A stretch of DNA of 64,000 nt from the NCBI RefSeq assembly GCF_014633365.1, contig NC_068349.1, positions 33,742,753 to 33,806,752 of the forward strand. The letters run 5' to 3'. Positions 34,600 through 52,165 of this stretch are shown here, piece by piece (the stretch's first letter is position 1; the number at the start of each line of letters is the position of its first letter). The stretch is from Diospyros lotus (Eukaryota; Streptophyta; Magnoliopsida; Ericales; Ebenaceae). The notes beneath the pieces are model-generated. The model made no database searches and was not told where the DNA came from. It saw only the letters and a list, made by a program, of their open reading frames with translations. Made by a program: the position numbers and the translations under genes.

Positions 34600-36663
34600 A
34601 GGGATTCCCTAGTCCGCTGGATTCAGAGCCAATTGGCCATACTCTAGCCTTTAAAACTAGGTTACACGCAAATGGATATCATACAGAATAAAAGAAATAA
34701 TATATATTTTTTAAAATAAGATACGAAAATGAGTAAATAAAAAATATAATAATTTTTTATTTAAAAACTAATCATTTAATCTAAAAATAAATATAAATTC
34801 TATAATATATCCAAATAAATATAAACATAAATTTATATTTTAATAATATAACTTTATTTTTTAATAATAACAAGCACAACAAATCTCTGCTGACACACAC
34901 AAATCAATAAAAAACTTACAATACTAAAATCTAAAAAAATTATTTAAATCTCAATAACGCAACCACAAGAATTATTCAAAGACATACGTATATACATTCA
35001 TACATAACTACATATATATATATATCTATAAATATTAGATACAATCTAACACCATGCATTCATTCACGAGTCACAAAATGTGTATATATATATATAAAAT
35101 ACAACATAAAATTGCAATAAATACATATAGAGAGAGAAACCAGATGATCGCTGATCGAAGAGCTAACTCAGCCAAAAGTTACAATTGTCGGTCGTTACTA
35201 TCGAATCTGGACAAAATGACGAAGTGCGAACGAAAATCGGTACAAGAGTTGTAGTTGCAATTGCTAGACGAGAACAAGATTGGGATTAGAAAAGAAATAA
35301 GAAAGATATTGGCACAAATGTTTTAGGTTTTTCCTTTTGCATAATGGAGGAGAAAGAAGAGATTGAAGGCTTAAACATTGGGTTAGAGATTGAATTTTTG
35401 CAGCTCTAACCTCCTCTTAAATCCCTCATTCTTTTCTAATATTACAAAGAATCCCAAAATATTTTTTAAATTACAGAAACAACCTAAGAATGCTTGTTTT
35501 AGTGTTTCTTGTCTAAGTTTCATGGAAACAAAAATGAGAAATGAATACGATATGAAAATGAAATAAAAAAAATGTCATTTTTCAAAAAAGTAAGAAACAA
35601 AAACGTAGAAAAAAAACATAAATAAAAAAATATGACTTTTTTTATAAATATATTTTTTAATATAAAAAATTATAAAACAATTTATTCAATCTAAAAATAA
35701 ATATAAATTTCATTATGCATTCAAACAAATTTTGGATACAAATTATAGAAAAGAAATTAAAATTTTGAGTTAGAAATAGAAAAAAATTCTTCCCTATTTG
35801 TATTTGTAGATAGAAATGTGTTCTTAAATTAAAAACATATTTTTAATATTTTTTTAATATTATGAAACAACTATGAAATATTTTTGAAATTGTAAAAGTA
35901 ATCTAGAAATATTTCTTGACATTTCAAAAATGGAAATATTTTGAAAACATCAAAACAAAACTCCTGATAAATTTTCGTGCATCATAGTTATTGGTGTTTT
36001 AGTATAGAAAATATTTCAAAAATATCGACACTCTTGATATATTTTTGTTTATCATAAATTTAAAATACCTCAGTCTCCCAATTGAACTAAAACATGAATA
36101 TCAAATTTTTTATTTTAGTAATCAATCAATTATTTTGATATATACCTTATTTTATAATAATTAATTAAAAATGACGCAAAAACTAACTAGAGTTTAAGGT
36201 CATCGCAAGAATTATACCTTCTCCCAAATTAGCTAAATAAATAAAAAAAAATGAGATATTAGGAGTTTATAAACTTCTACTTTACAAATAAAAATAATAA
36301 ATTAAATATCTTAATAGAAGAGATCTTTAGAAAAAAAAATAACTATAAACTTAAATTATAAAAATAAATTATAGTAGTCTACGTATCCAGAATAATTCAA
36401 ATTATATTAGATTTGAGTATAATTTACACGATAATATTTTTATTTTTATTTTTGCCTTATATTAAGAAATACTAAATTCCAAACATAGATGAAAATACAA
36501 GTTTGGATCCAACTTAAGAAATAAAGAAATTAATTAAATTCCAAACTAAAGAAATTTTTTATTTATCAATTTTGTTACACAGGTAGTCGAATTTTTTTGT
36601 TGAACTAATCCATCCTCAATGAAACTATACCTAGATATAAATAAACCTTAAATTTTAAGAATA
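34600..36663. other. AT-rich intergenic stretch
   Basis: AT-rich DNA with short TA runs (35018-35030, 35085-35095) and A-rich repeats. 34690-34860, 35570-35720 and 37130-37290 share diverged words (AAATATAAATT, TTTTTTATAAATATA), suggesting old related repeats. No gene seen. Confidence 0.35.
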
Positions 36664-36837
36664 ATGCTAGTGTTACACCTTTGTGTCTATCTTGGGCTAC
36701 ATAAAGAAATATCAATGATAAAAATATCCCTCATAAGGCGCATAAAGGCGCGTGAGATACATAGAAGCGATAGGTATTTTGGTCATAATACCCCTTTATG
36801 TAACCCACTATATACAAAAATGATGTACATCTAGCAT
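36664..36837. mobile_element. Short MITE with inverted arms of about 65 bp
   Basis: The left arm starts ATGCTAGTGTTACACC and contains GGGCTACATAAAG. The right arm inverted reads ATGCTAGATGTACATC and contains GGGTTACATAAAG. The right arm is closely repeated at 8550-8611. Non-coding. Confidence 0.7.
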
Positions 36838-37965
36838 GAGTCAAACTTTAAACTACATTTGAGTATATATAAAGAAGTTGAGATAACATATTTATTATAA
36901 AAAATATTTATACGAACACGAACAAAAGATGAATAGAGATATATATATATAAAAAAAAAATTATGCATTGTTAGCCCCTTACATAATTTAAGTATTGATT
37001 TGATATTGCTGTGAAATTTTTATTATTAAAAAATTATTTTTCTAAAAATTTTAAGATAATTCATTGTTTATTTATTAAGTATCAGGGAAATATAAATAAG
37101 AAATGGATAAGATATAAAACAGAAATACAGAAATGATATTTTTAAAAAAAGTAAAAAATAAAAACATGAGAAAATGAATAAATAAAAAAATATAGAAATT
37201 TTTTTATAAATATAAATTTTAATAAAAAATTAGACTTATTTAATATAAAAATAAATATAAATTCCATATTAATATATTAAAACAAATTATGAAAAAAATT
37301 AAAGACAAAAAAAAAAAAAAGAAAGATGGAAGCACATTTCTAAATGAAAAATGCATTTATGATATTTTCTTAATATTATAAAACAATCTCAAAATATTTT
37401 TAAAATTATAAAAATCACTCCAAAATATTTTTTTAACTTTTCAAAAACTCCAAAATGATGCCCGTGAGACATTTTTGTGTGTCTTAGTTTATTTGAATAA
37501 AAGAGAATAAGTTTGGCTATCAAGTAGTAACTAGTATATTGTTCCTTTAAAAATAAAAGGCTCCAAATTTAAATTGTGAAAATAATATATTTGTAAAATA
37601 AGAAAGGAAGTTACAGACAAAAATAAAGCTCCACTAATCCTAGTAAAGTGAAAAACCTCGTGTCCTAACAGTGCTTATTTTTTGTCAAATAAAAATTGTT
37701 ACACGAACACCTTAACTAGCGAGGGAGCCACTTGAACCCCCACGAAGCTTTTAATACACAAACTAGTCCTTAAAAGCAACTCAAAGTTTTAATAATTTAA
37801 ATCAACCCAAACTCGAAATCTCCAGCACTCCACGTCCAGAAAATACTATTTAGGATAATATTTCAACGACCGTGTTACATGTATCGAGAATATGTACAAA
37901 CTTGATGATCAAATCAGACTTCATTTGATGATGAAGTCTAGACTTCGTCCTAAATGAACCCAACC
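36838..37965. other. AT-rich intergenic, nothing recognised
   Basis: No supportable gene. 37680-37900 is less AT-rich and may be decayed element sequence. Confidence 0.3.
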
Positions 37966-38150
37966 GAGCTTAATTCGTTAATTAAGCCTGGTCAGGCTTA
38001 ATTCATAAAGTCCAATAGGGCTTAATCTACGAATTAAGCCCAATAGGGTTTAATTCATAGAGCCTAATCGGGTTTAATTCTCGAATTTAACCCGATTGAG
38101 TTTAATTCATAAAGCTTAATCGGATTTCATCTAGGATAAAGCTTTAGGCT
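37966..38150. repeat. Short diverged tandem repeat (GCTTAATTC units)
   Basis: Repeated words GGCTTAATTCATA, GGGTTTAATTC and AATTAAGCC occur every 20-40 bp, several in inverted sense, so the array can pair with itself. Probably an old simple expansion. Confidence 0.6.
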
Positions 38151-38951
38151 TCATTTAGAGATGGCAATGATAAGGCGACAAGATGGTGCAACAACAAGAT
38201 ACATCGACGATCGACGAGACGCGTTGTGAGGTGATGTGAAGGCGGCGAGGCGCGTCGCGAGACGACGAGACAAGATGGAGCTTGCTGGAGACAATTATGG
38301 CTGAGAGAAGATAAGGTAGCCAAGCGCAGGGGTGGTGAATCTGTAAATTGAGTGAGGACATTTTTGTGATTTGACGTATTCGATCATCCTCTTAGTAACC
38401 CACTTATTTGTACAAGTAGCATTTTTCATATTTCAAACACCTGGTCTGGATGGGAAACGAATTTTGGTCCATGAATCAGAATTCATGGACATTAGTAATG
38501 ATAAAATACTAATTTCACCCAAAAGCAAGCCAAAGAGCGAAATTGATAATTTCACCCCTTGTACTGTCACGGTCTATGAGTTTTAGACCAACAAAAATCA
38601 AGGTCCGGACTGCATATACAGATATGCATGTGTTGTGCAAACATGCATATGATTGAACTGACAGCATCTTGAAATTTACAAGAACAAGGGTACGCTTCAC
38701 CAGACTCATTAATTTTATATCATCTCCAAGCAAAATTTCACCTAACAAAGCAGCAGACAGACCAAACATGTTTACCAAAAAGAAAGAAAGAAAGAAGAAA
38801 AAGGTGCAGTCACACTACTGGTTCACAAGAATCATACAGATAGACACGTGAGGACTAGTTCGACTATCACCATAACCGCACAACTTTAAATGCTGATTGA
38901 GAACAAGGGCTTTACAGATTGTAGGTCGAGAACGATTTGATGGCTCGAAAA

Positions 38952-44357
<5,406 letters not shown>

Positions 44358-44397
44358 TTATTTCGATGCGCCACCCCCACCCGCGCTCTCCGCCGAG

Positions 44398-44408
44398 CAT
44401 ATATATGC
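44398..44408 (-). promoter_or_regulatory. TATA-like element of RABH1B
   Basis: CATATATATG about 125 nt upstream of the RABH1B ATG on the minus strand. Spacing suits a 5' UTR of about 95 nt. Inferred only. Confidence 0.4.
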
Positions 44409-44439
44409 TTTTCCTCGGTCTCGGTACGGTAAACTCTGA

Positions 44440-45591
44440 GACAGATTTAAGATTTTGTAAGAAATTATTTTTTTCTAAATGCCAAATAAATAACTATATT
44501 TTAGTTTTAAGGCAACTTAATTAGTATTATTATTATAGATATTTTAATTCTATTAATAATATTAATTCTATCCCTAATTAAAATAACTTTACATGACGAT
44601 AAATATTCTAATTTAAAAATTTTTACAAAGACAGTTATAGTTTATATATTTTTAAAATAGAGATATGTTCTCGACGGGAGCTAGCAAGGGAAGGTAGAGA
44701 GAGGGGAAGACGTGGGACCCATGCCCGCCCTCTCACATTTATTCGTGTCAAACAAATGTTATGTTGTCTGACGCGAGTAATATAATATTTTTCTTTTAAA
44801 ATATGGTGATGGATTTATTCTAAATCTTAAAGTATATTAACTAATTCAATCCTAAAATTAAATACGATAACTTTTATTTTTTATAATCTTTTTTGTCACT
44901 AATGTTATTAAAAAGGTATTAGTAAATATCAATCCATGTAATTTGGGACAAGGAAACCATTATCTTTTTACAAATGGTCCAAAACATATAAATCTTAAGA
45001 GACATTTCTAAATTATATGGCCCAAATCATATAAATCTTATTATTTATACAAAATATATTTTAAAAGAAAAAAATCATAAGATCTAGATATAATTTATTT
45101 AAAAGAATATCAACTTTAAAATACATGCAATGAGACAAATGCTAGTTTGATTCGAATTTGGGTTTTGAGTTAAGCATAAGAGTTTGATTTCTTTTGTACT
45201 TCTTTTTATTCGCATAACAAAATTTTGTTGAGTTGTGTTATTTGTACAGAAAGAGATTTACAAGGGTGTTGAAACGACGAATTTCCCCATCTAATAAATT
45301 ATCCAAATGACCCAAACCCCCTTTCTCTCTTTCTTCCTCTGTCTCACTCTCGCTCTTCCTATCGCAGACATCGTCGACCCCAACCCTCTGGCCACCTACC
45401 TGCCTCTCTCTGAACACCGTAGCCCCAGCCACCAGCCACCTCTCTCACGACCACCGTCTGTTTGTCTCTCTCTTTCTCTCTCTCGTTCTAACCATCTATA
45501 ATCTGGCGACTTCTTGGTCTTTAATCTGACATGTGCCTCTTGGGTGTTCAACGTTGTGGCTTATGCTCCAACTTGTTGCCAAAAGAAGCCC
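44440..45591. other. Intergenic, including B3 gene leader
   Basis: 44440-45230 is AT-rich with nothing recognised. 45300-45500 is strongly pyrimidine-rich (CTCTCTCT runs), as in plant 5' UTRs, and probably leads the B3 gene. Confidence 0.35.
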
Positions 45592-46121
45592 ATGATGATG
45601 AACCCACAAATCATTGAAGAGAACACTGAGGAAGTTGTCCCAATCCTGGTTTCACCACCAAAATTCGAGGTTGAGGTGAACACGGATGCGAGTGATCAAA
45701 ATGGGCAACCCTGTTTTCGCATTATTTTCAAGAAATACCTTGCGCGCACAGTGGTGAGTAGTGACTAGTGACTAGTGAGTATTATATCTTCATCATCCAT
45801 ATACGTACATACTCCCTTGGTTTAATCTTATATCTCTTCTTTTAGACCATTCCGAAGTGGTTTATGAAGAAGGCTGGGCTATCGCGAAAGAAGGGAATGG
45901 TGCTGAGGAACAAGCAAGGGAAAGTGTGGCCCATTAAGCTGACGGCAAGATCATACAATAGTGGTTGGAGGAATAGGACTGATATGACTTGTGGGTGGTC
46001 TGAGTTCCGAGCGGCCAACAACATCCAATATGGAGACACCTGTTCGTTCAAGTTCCTCCAAACTGATGAAAATCTAATCCGTGTCCAAATTTGCAAGGCA
46101 CGTCAATCCAGTAACAAGTGA
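45592..46121 (+). CDS. Small single B3-domain protein, 145 aa, two exons
   Basis: B3 DNA-binding protein of the REM type, probably nuclear. The exons are 45592-45753 and 45846-46121, joined in phase 0 (donor GTG|GTGAGT, acceptor TTTAG|ACC). The start is the first in-frame ATG of MMMNPQIIEEN; an upstream exon cannot be excluded. The B3 fold runs from CFRIIFKKYLARTV through TIPKWFMKKAGLSRKKG, WPIKLTARSYNSGWRNR and GWSEFRAANNIQYGDTCSFKF. The last patch matches the conserved GW..F...N.L..GD.C.FE pattern. At 145 residues it is shorter than typical REM proteins with several B3 domains, so it may be a partial copy or a genuine short member. It lies 1.3 kb from RABH1B's start, on the opposite strand (divergent). 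Confidence 0.82.
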
Positions 46122-49100
46122 GAAGAACACTAGAAGAAACCTCCACCTCCACAGCACCAGCCACCAAAGTATGCCGCTTATCGTTGGTGGTTTGCTTAAA
46201 GAAGTTGGTTTTCGGCCAATGAATGCATCGGATATCTATCTATCTATCTATCCATCCATATGTAAGATAACTTTGTTCGTGTAAAATGCATTGGTGGTCG
46301 GTTGGTTTCATTGGTCGCCAGTGGAGAACGACATCTTTGTCAAGTGCGAGAGAGGCTTTTGGGCAAGGGTTTGTCCTATCTCTTTTTTCATTTAGATTAG
46401 ATTCACGAGGGAAGATAAATCGCGAGAAATTGCTTTGCTTTACACATGAGATATCGCTAATTTCTCACGATATCTCAGCCCTGTAAAGCATTATGTAAGA
46501 ATGTTTCAGTACAAATTGCACATTACCAAATTATGTAAATTTACATGACTTCAATTTTAATGAGTGTGAACATTACAAGATTTATTTGAGATATTTGCAA
46601 TAAATTTTCCAAAACCCTAAACCATAGTCTAATTTACACATAAATTTTCCATCACGTAGCAACTTCTGTTCAATTACAGTAGTGAGCTTCATAATGAAGA
46701 ATTTAATTGTAGCCCTTAAGCTCTCATATTTTCGATTAGGCTGCCCATGAAAGCCCCATGCACTATATAGTGTCTTATAATCATTAATTGGGTGTAATTT
46801 CTCTCAGGAACAACATGCTAAATTTAGAATAATAAACAACACTTGAAGGCATCCTCTAAAAACCCAAAGTCTTGTCCGGGCAAGCTACCTAGAGGTTAAG
46901 AACCTACTCTGGCAACTCGCTGTAAGGCTTACCTTCTCTTAGAGGACTCCTTAGGCCACTTAGTCATTCGGGGGGGATTCCTCTTAACCCCATTCGAATT
47001 ATACCAAGGACCACAGTCCTCACACATTGCACGCATGTTTATCCTCGACATCTAGTAAAAATACTATGACTAGCCCCTATCTCGTCGAGAAATGTACATC
47101 TTTTATATTTATTAATTGCATTCTTTATTTATTGCGCACCTGATGAAACATCTATGAATTCCCTCGTATAGCTATTTTCCTTCACATTCTAACTTAAGCA
47201 TCGGAAGACATACGCAAGTGAGAAATCCATGTGTGCCTTCTAACTTATTTTTGTGAGCACAATTATGCCCTAGACACACAAAAAATTATCCTTAGATGTT
47301 AATCCTCTACAGAAAATGCACTTGAGGGCTTATTCGAGGCTCCCACCAGGCAATCGAAGATCAAAGTCACCTACTACACATTTTCATGAGCAGACACCTA
47401 CCAGTTATTCTTCTCGCTCTGCCAGGGGTGCATCATTCTTGCATCATAAATCTTAATTGTTGTATTTTGACAATAATAGTTGGATTCCTAGATAAATTTA
47501 ATCTCTATATTAATTAGTGCTTAGAAACTGCCTCCTAATTTAATTCTCATAAACGATAGACCTCTTGGCAAGATTTGACCCCAAAGAGGATTTACAGAAA
47601 AAAAGACCCTTTTACCATTTCTATTTATTAATGGCAATGAAGCTTTATCGAGGATGCCATATTGAAGGTGTTAAGCTATCAAGAGACTATTGTCCTATTA
47701 ATTAATCATTCGATGTTGCAATTGATTTATTAATCTTTTGAAAGGACAACAGAGAAAATGTGAAACTAGTTCAAAAAAATATTGAGACATGCGAGGTGGT
47801 TAATTCATACACAAAACTCTGTTCAGTTAACTCTAATTAACATAAAAGTGAAAAAAAAAAAATCCAAATGTTCTATTCTAGTGTAACTAATACAGGTTTC
47901 AAATTATACACATATTCTCTTTGAAAAAGCAAAAGGTATTAAACACGATGCTTCAAGACTATGTTCAATCTTCTAAACAAGTAAGAAAACAAAAGATAAG
48001 GAAAACAATAATAGAATCATTATTATTTTATAACACTGCATGATTTTGAATGATAGTACATGATTTCAAGTCAAGCATATTAATCGTGAATTAGTTACTA
48101 AACAAATTAAAATTGCATAATAAATCAAGATAGCTATACTTGAAGCTTCTTTGAGACTTTGAGATCCACAAGATAGCTATATTTTGAAAGATAATACATG
48201 ATTTAAATGTTTTTTTCCTATAGATGCATGATATTAGAAAAATAGTGATCAAAACTATATGAACAGATTAGTGCTTATTTCAAAGTTTGAGATAATTTTT
48301 TCCTTGGTCTGGCCACAAAGTTTGGCCTTCTAATGACCCTTGAGATTGCTGAACACATAGTCCTCCAACATCAAAATGTCATTTAGAGGGTGCGTGCTAT
48401 TTCTCCGTGATTTGCACAAGCACCTAAAAGGACCAAAATGCCCTTAAGAGTTGGCTGCCTGAATTTTCCTAGAAATGCTGCTGGAGCATAAGGTTTAGCA
48501 AAAAATTCTGCTCTGTTAGCCACTTTAACCCATTACCTGACTTTTAGAATTTTATAGGTTTGGCACTTAATACTAAGCATTTTTTGGAGTGATTTCCCAT
48601 TTTTTAATATTTTTTTATCCTACATTAATGACCATTTTACCCTTGGGAGTTGCCACTGAAGCAAATCTAGTTTCAGTATAACTATGCTCTGGCAGCAAAC
48701 CTACAAATGGGTTGTACATTTAGGAATGGGAACTAACATCAAATCAAGTGGCATAGATACACAAGCAAGCAAGAACAGTGAGTTAACCATTTGAATTGAG
48801 ACAACCTTTTCCTCATTATATATATATAAAACATACAGGTTGCAATGCAGATTTAATTTGTACATAAATCTCTGCACAGTATGAACACAGAATCTGCAGA
48901 AGCAGTTAAAAGAAAAAATAAAAAAACAATTCACGGTAAAGAAACATTTTGATGCTCCAAACAAGTGCTTAAGCAGATAGCATAAGAGATTATGTAGTAG
49001 ATATGTGATAATTACTGAAAAACTAGATAAATGGAGGCATCTTGTGCTCTGTTTTATTCATATCAAAGATAACAACTTACAGCAATGAATGTTTTGGCTT

Positions 49101-49229
49101 TCCAATCAAAAGAAGAAAAGAGTATATTCTATTCTATGCAAAAGAAGAAAAGAGTACATTCAATTACTAACAAGGGCACCTCTTCTGTTCATCTTCGGAG
49201 ATCAAGTCCACAAATCAAAATGAAGTCCC
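46122..49229. other. Intergenic, probable retroelement fragments
   Basis: 46200-46260 has an ATCT microsatellite. 46850-47490 looks like LTR-type sequence and ends with CTTAATTGTTGTATTTTGAC (47452-47471), the same words that close the palindromic LTR at 13068. The remainder to 49229 is AT-rich without a recognised gene. Confidence 0.4.
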
Positions 49230-50128
49230 TCATCTTCGAGCTCTCTGTGTGAATGAAATCTGAGGAAACTGAACTTGGGATCCCTCTGTGTCCTCAAACT
49301 CATTCCAACTCGGATCATCAATCAATTCGAGAGATCTGTTGCTATCTCGGGCTTGTTGATTGTCCAACGTCGAATGGCATCCCGATGCATATTCTTGCTC
49401 ATTTAACCCAAAATATTCTTGCGCATTTGCCCAACAGCTTTGCCCATCCGATCCCATGTTCAGTTGAGAAGAAGCATTACAGACTTGATTGTACGGTGAA
49501 TCCTGATGTGCTTGAGCCTGCTGATCCTCCAACATTGAACACCCTTCCTGTTGAAGATGCTGATCAGGGCATTGCGATTGCTCCTCCTCACATTCTTGCC
49601 AGCGTCCTGATGCATAGTCCAAGGTCAACTGGCATCCCGATGCATATTCTTGCTCATTTAACCCAAAATATTCTTGCGCATTTGCCCAACAGCTTTGCCC
49701 ATCCGATCCCATGTTCAGTTGAGAAGAAGCATTACAGACTTGATTGTACGGTGAATCCTGATGTGCTTGAGCCTGCTGATCCTCCAACATTGAACACCCT
49801 TCCTGTTGAAGATGCTGATCAGGGCATTGCGATTGCTCCTCCTCACATTCTTGCCAACGTCCTGATGCATAGTCCAAGGTCAACTGGCATCCCGATGCAT
49901 ATTCTTGCTCATTTAACCCAAAATATTCTTGCACATTTTCCCAACAGCATTGCCCATCCGATCCAATGTTCAGTTGAGAAGAAGCATTATAGATTTGATT
50001 GTATGGTGAACCCTGTTGTGCTTGAACTTGCTGATCCTCCAACATTGAACACCTTTCCTGTCGAAGATGTTGATCAGGGCATTGCAAATGCTCCTCCTCA
50101 CATTCTTGCCGATGTCCCGATGCATAGT
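49230..50128 (-). pseudogene. Severed C-terminal exon of the NAC gene with 85-aa repeats
   Basis: Minus-strand open frame from the LTR border (50128) to a stop at 49232-49230, about 298 codons. It is built of 255-bp (85-residue) tandem units. Unit landmarks are QCPDQHL, CSMLEDQQ, SPYNQ, NASSQLN, GSDGQ, EYFGLNEQEYASGC and LDYASG. Units start near 49381, 49636 and 49891 (255 bp apart). The two lower copies are nearly identical and the third is more diverged. The unique tail is SWNEFEDTEGSQ then QISFTQRARR. Its frame continues exactly from NAC exon 3 (GCHLTLDY) across the solo LTR, so it was the C-terminal region of that NAC protein. No start codon suits independent translation, though this cannot be excluded. 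Confidence 0.8.
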
Positions 50129-50130
50129 TG
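49381..50130. repeat. Three 255-bp tandem units
   Basis: CCCGATGCATATTCTTGCTC recurs at 49381, 49636 and 49891. The first two intervals are almost identical, implying recent amplification or gene conversion. Confidence 0.95.
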
Positions 50131-50447
50131 ATTAGTGGTTAATTTTGTAAAAATTTTATTATAATTATACCCTTCTTTTGATCTTAAAAATGGTTTAAAT
50201 TAGATATTAATATATATTTTATGGTTATATGCAAGTTTAAATTGAAAAATGAATGAAATGAAATTTTAAAGTAAAATTTAATAATAATAATAATAATATA
50301 TAAAATTATATATAATACATATATATCATTATATGCATGCATGTAATATATATATAATATAATCTAATATATATATGTGCCATGTATAATACATATATAT
50401 AATATATAATTTATTAATAACATTAAATTATTATTATTTTTTTTTAG

Positions 50448-50584
50448 GCATGAAGAATTCAAGCCCATGAAGAAATCAAGCCCATGAAAAATTCAAGTCC
50501 ATGAAGAAATCAAACCCATGAAGAAATCAAGCCCATGAAAAATTAAAGTCCATGAAGAATTCAAGCCCATGAAGAATTAAGGCT
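50448..50584. repeat. 17-bp tandem repeat inside the solo LTR
   Basis: Units like CCCATGAAGAAATCAAG repeat every 17 bp (for example CATG at 50466, 50483, 50500, 50517), about eight copies. Confidence 0.9.
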
Positions 50585-51130
50585 CAATTTGAACAATCCA
50601 TGGAAGATATTATTTGGAGAAGACCCAAGGATTATTTTTAATCCTAATGAAGATTAAAAACCAATTTATAGAAATCTATTTTTATTTTTTATGTGAGAGC
50701 CTTATTAGGTGTGTTTTTTAGCTAAAATCCATTTAACTATTAGGTGGATATTATAGCTAAAATCCATTTAACTTTATGAGTGCTTTATTAGGTATGTATT
50801 TTAGCTAAAATCCATTTAAATATTAGGTGTGTATTATAGCTAAAATCCATTTAACTTTAAGTGTGTGAGTGCCCATTAGATATAATTATGTCTAGTTGAA
50901 TAATTGAAATTGTGTGATTTGTATTGCATCTTGTGGCCTATAAATAGATCACTTGATTGCATTTGTAAGTGTGATTATTATTCTTGAATAAAAGTTTAGT
51001 TGTTTCCTTATAATTCTCTCTTTGAGAATTGTTCTTGTTCTTTCTCATTTTCTTTAGTACTTTCTCTTATAATCTTACTTTTTTTTCTTTTTTCTTTTAA
51101 ATTCTTATGTCATTTATTATTACTTTATTA

Positions 51131-51340
51131 TTCACTGCCTAAATGGCCGGTTAATTTGTGCCTTTAAATTTCTGCAATTTTAATTCTTGTCATTTAATTA
51201 TTCACCGCCTAAATGGCCGGTTAGTTTATGCCTTTAAATTTCTGCAATTTTAATTCTTGTCATTTAATTATCCACCGCCTAAATGGCCGGTTAGTTTATG
51301 CCTTTAAATTTCTTGTCATTTAAATTCTGTTATTTAAATT
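51131..51340. repeat. 70-bp tandem repeat inside the solo LTR
   Basis: GCCTAAATGGCCGGTTARTT recurs at 70-bp spacing (blocks starting 51131, 51201, 51271), three copies, nearly identical. Confidence 0.9.
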
Positions 51341-52165
51341 ACGTCATTTAAATTTCTGTCAATTAACTTTTAAATAAAAATGAGTAGTTAAATCTAATCT
51401 TGGGTTAAGGCAAGGACAGTGTCCAACACCAATGATTCCCAAAGAAAGCTGCGCTTTAAATAAGTAACATTAATTTAAATTTCAGTATGAGTGTGTATTA
51501 ATTATTAAAAAATTACTAGGTTTGGATTGGAGCGTAAGCCTAACTTAAAGCTTTCATGCCATGTATGAGAGTTACTAGAACTGGAAACGCTATCATACCT
51601 AAACCCAGATGATTAATTTAATTATTTTGTGTATTAATTGCAATTGGATTTATGGTGGTTGCTTAAATTAGAATCCCGCATATCATGTATGGGGATTGCT
51701 TAACCTAGAACTATCATCATCTCTAATTGCATTTAATAACAAACCCTCATATCTGAAATTAAATTAATGTTGCTAATCTTTTATGCTAAAATTTGAGAAT
51801 CAACGGGTTGGTACTGAAATTGTCTTAACTCAAGCACTATCCAAATTCATATTTTTACGTTTAATGTTTATTTCAATTTCTGCCTTACTTTATTTTCTAG
51901 TATCTGTTGTCTAAAAAAAACTCATAAAAAAATCTTGTTGCCAATTTGTCCAAATGCGTGTGCGTGTGTGTGACATTCTTTTTCTTTTGCCATAAATAAA
52001 TCTCTCAGTGAACGATCTGGATTCATCCAGAAAATATAAATTTAAATCTGGACTACAACTGCACTCGTACACTGACGAGTATAAACCTCTCACTAAAATA
52101 AAAAAATATAAAAGTTTTATTATGATTTGTTCTTATTATGTTTTAATTGCAGAGTGAGAGTGCAG

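Noticed and set aside
45307..45501. 64-residue frame with a signal-peptide-like start
   Set aside because: Low-complexity pyrimidine-rich leader of the B3 gene; no conservation evidence.
49253..50131. 292-codon plus-strand frame across the NAC repeats
   Set aside because: Antisense shadow of the 255-bp repeats; the minus frame joins the NAC exon in phase, this one joins nothing.
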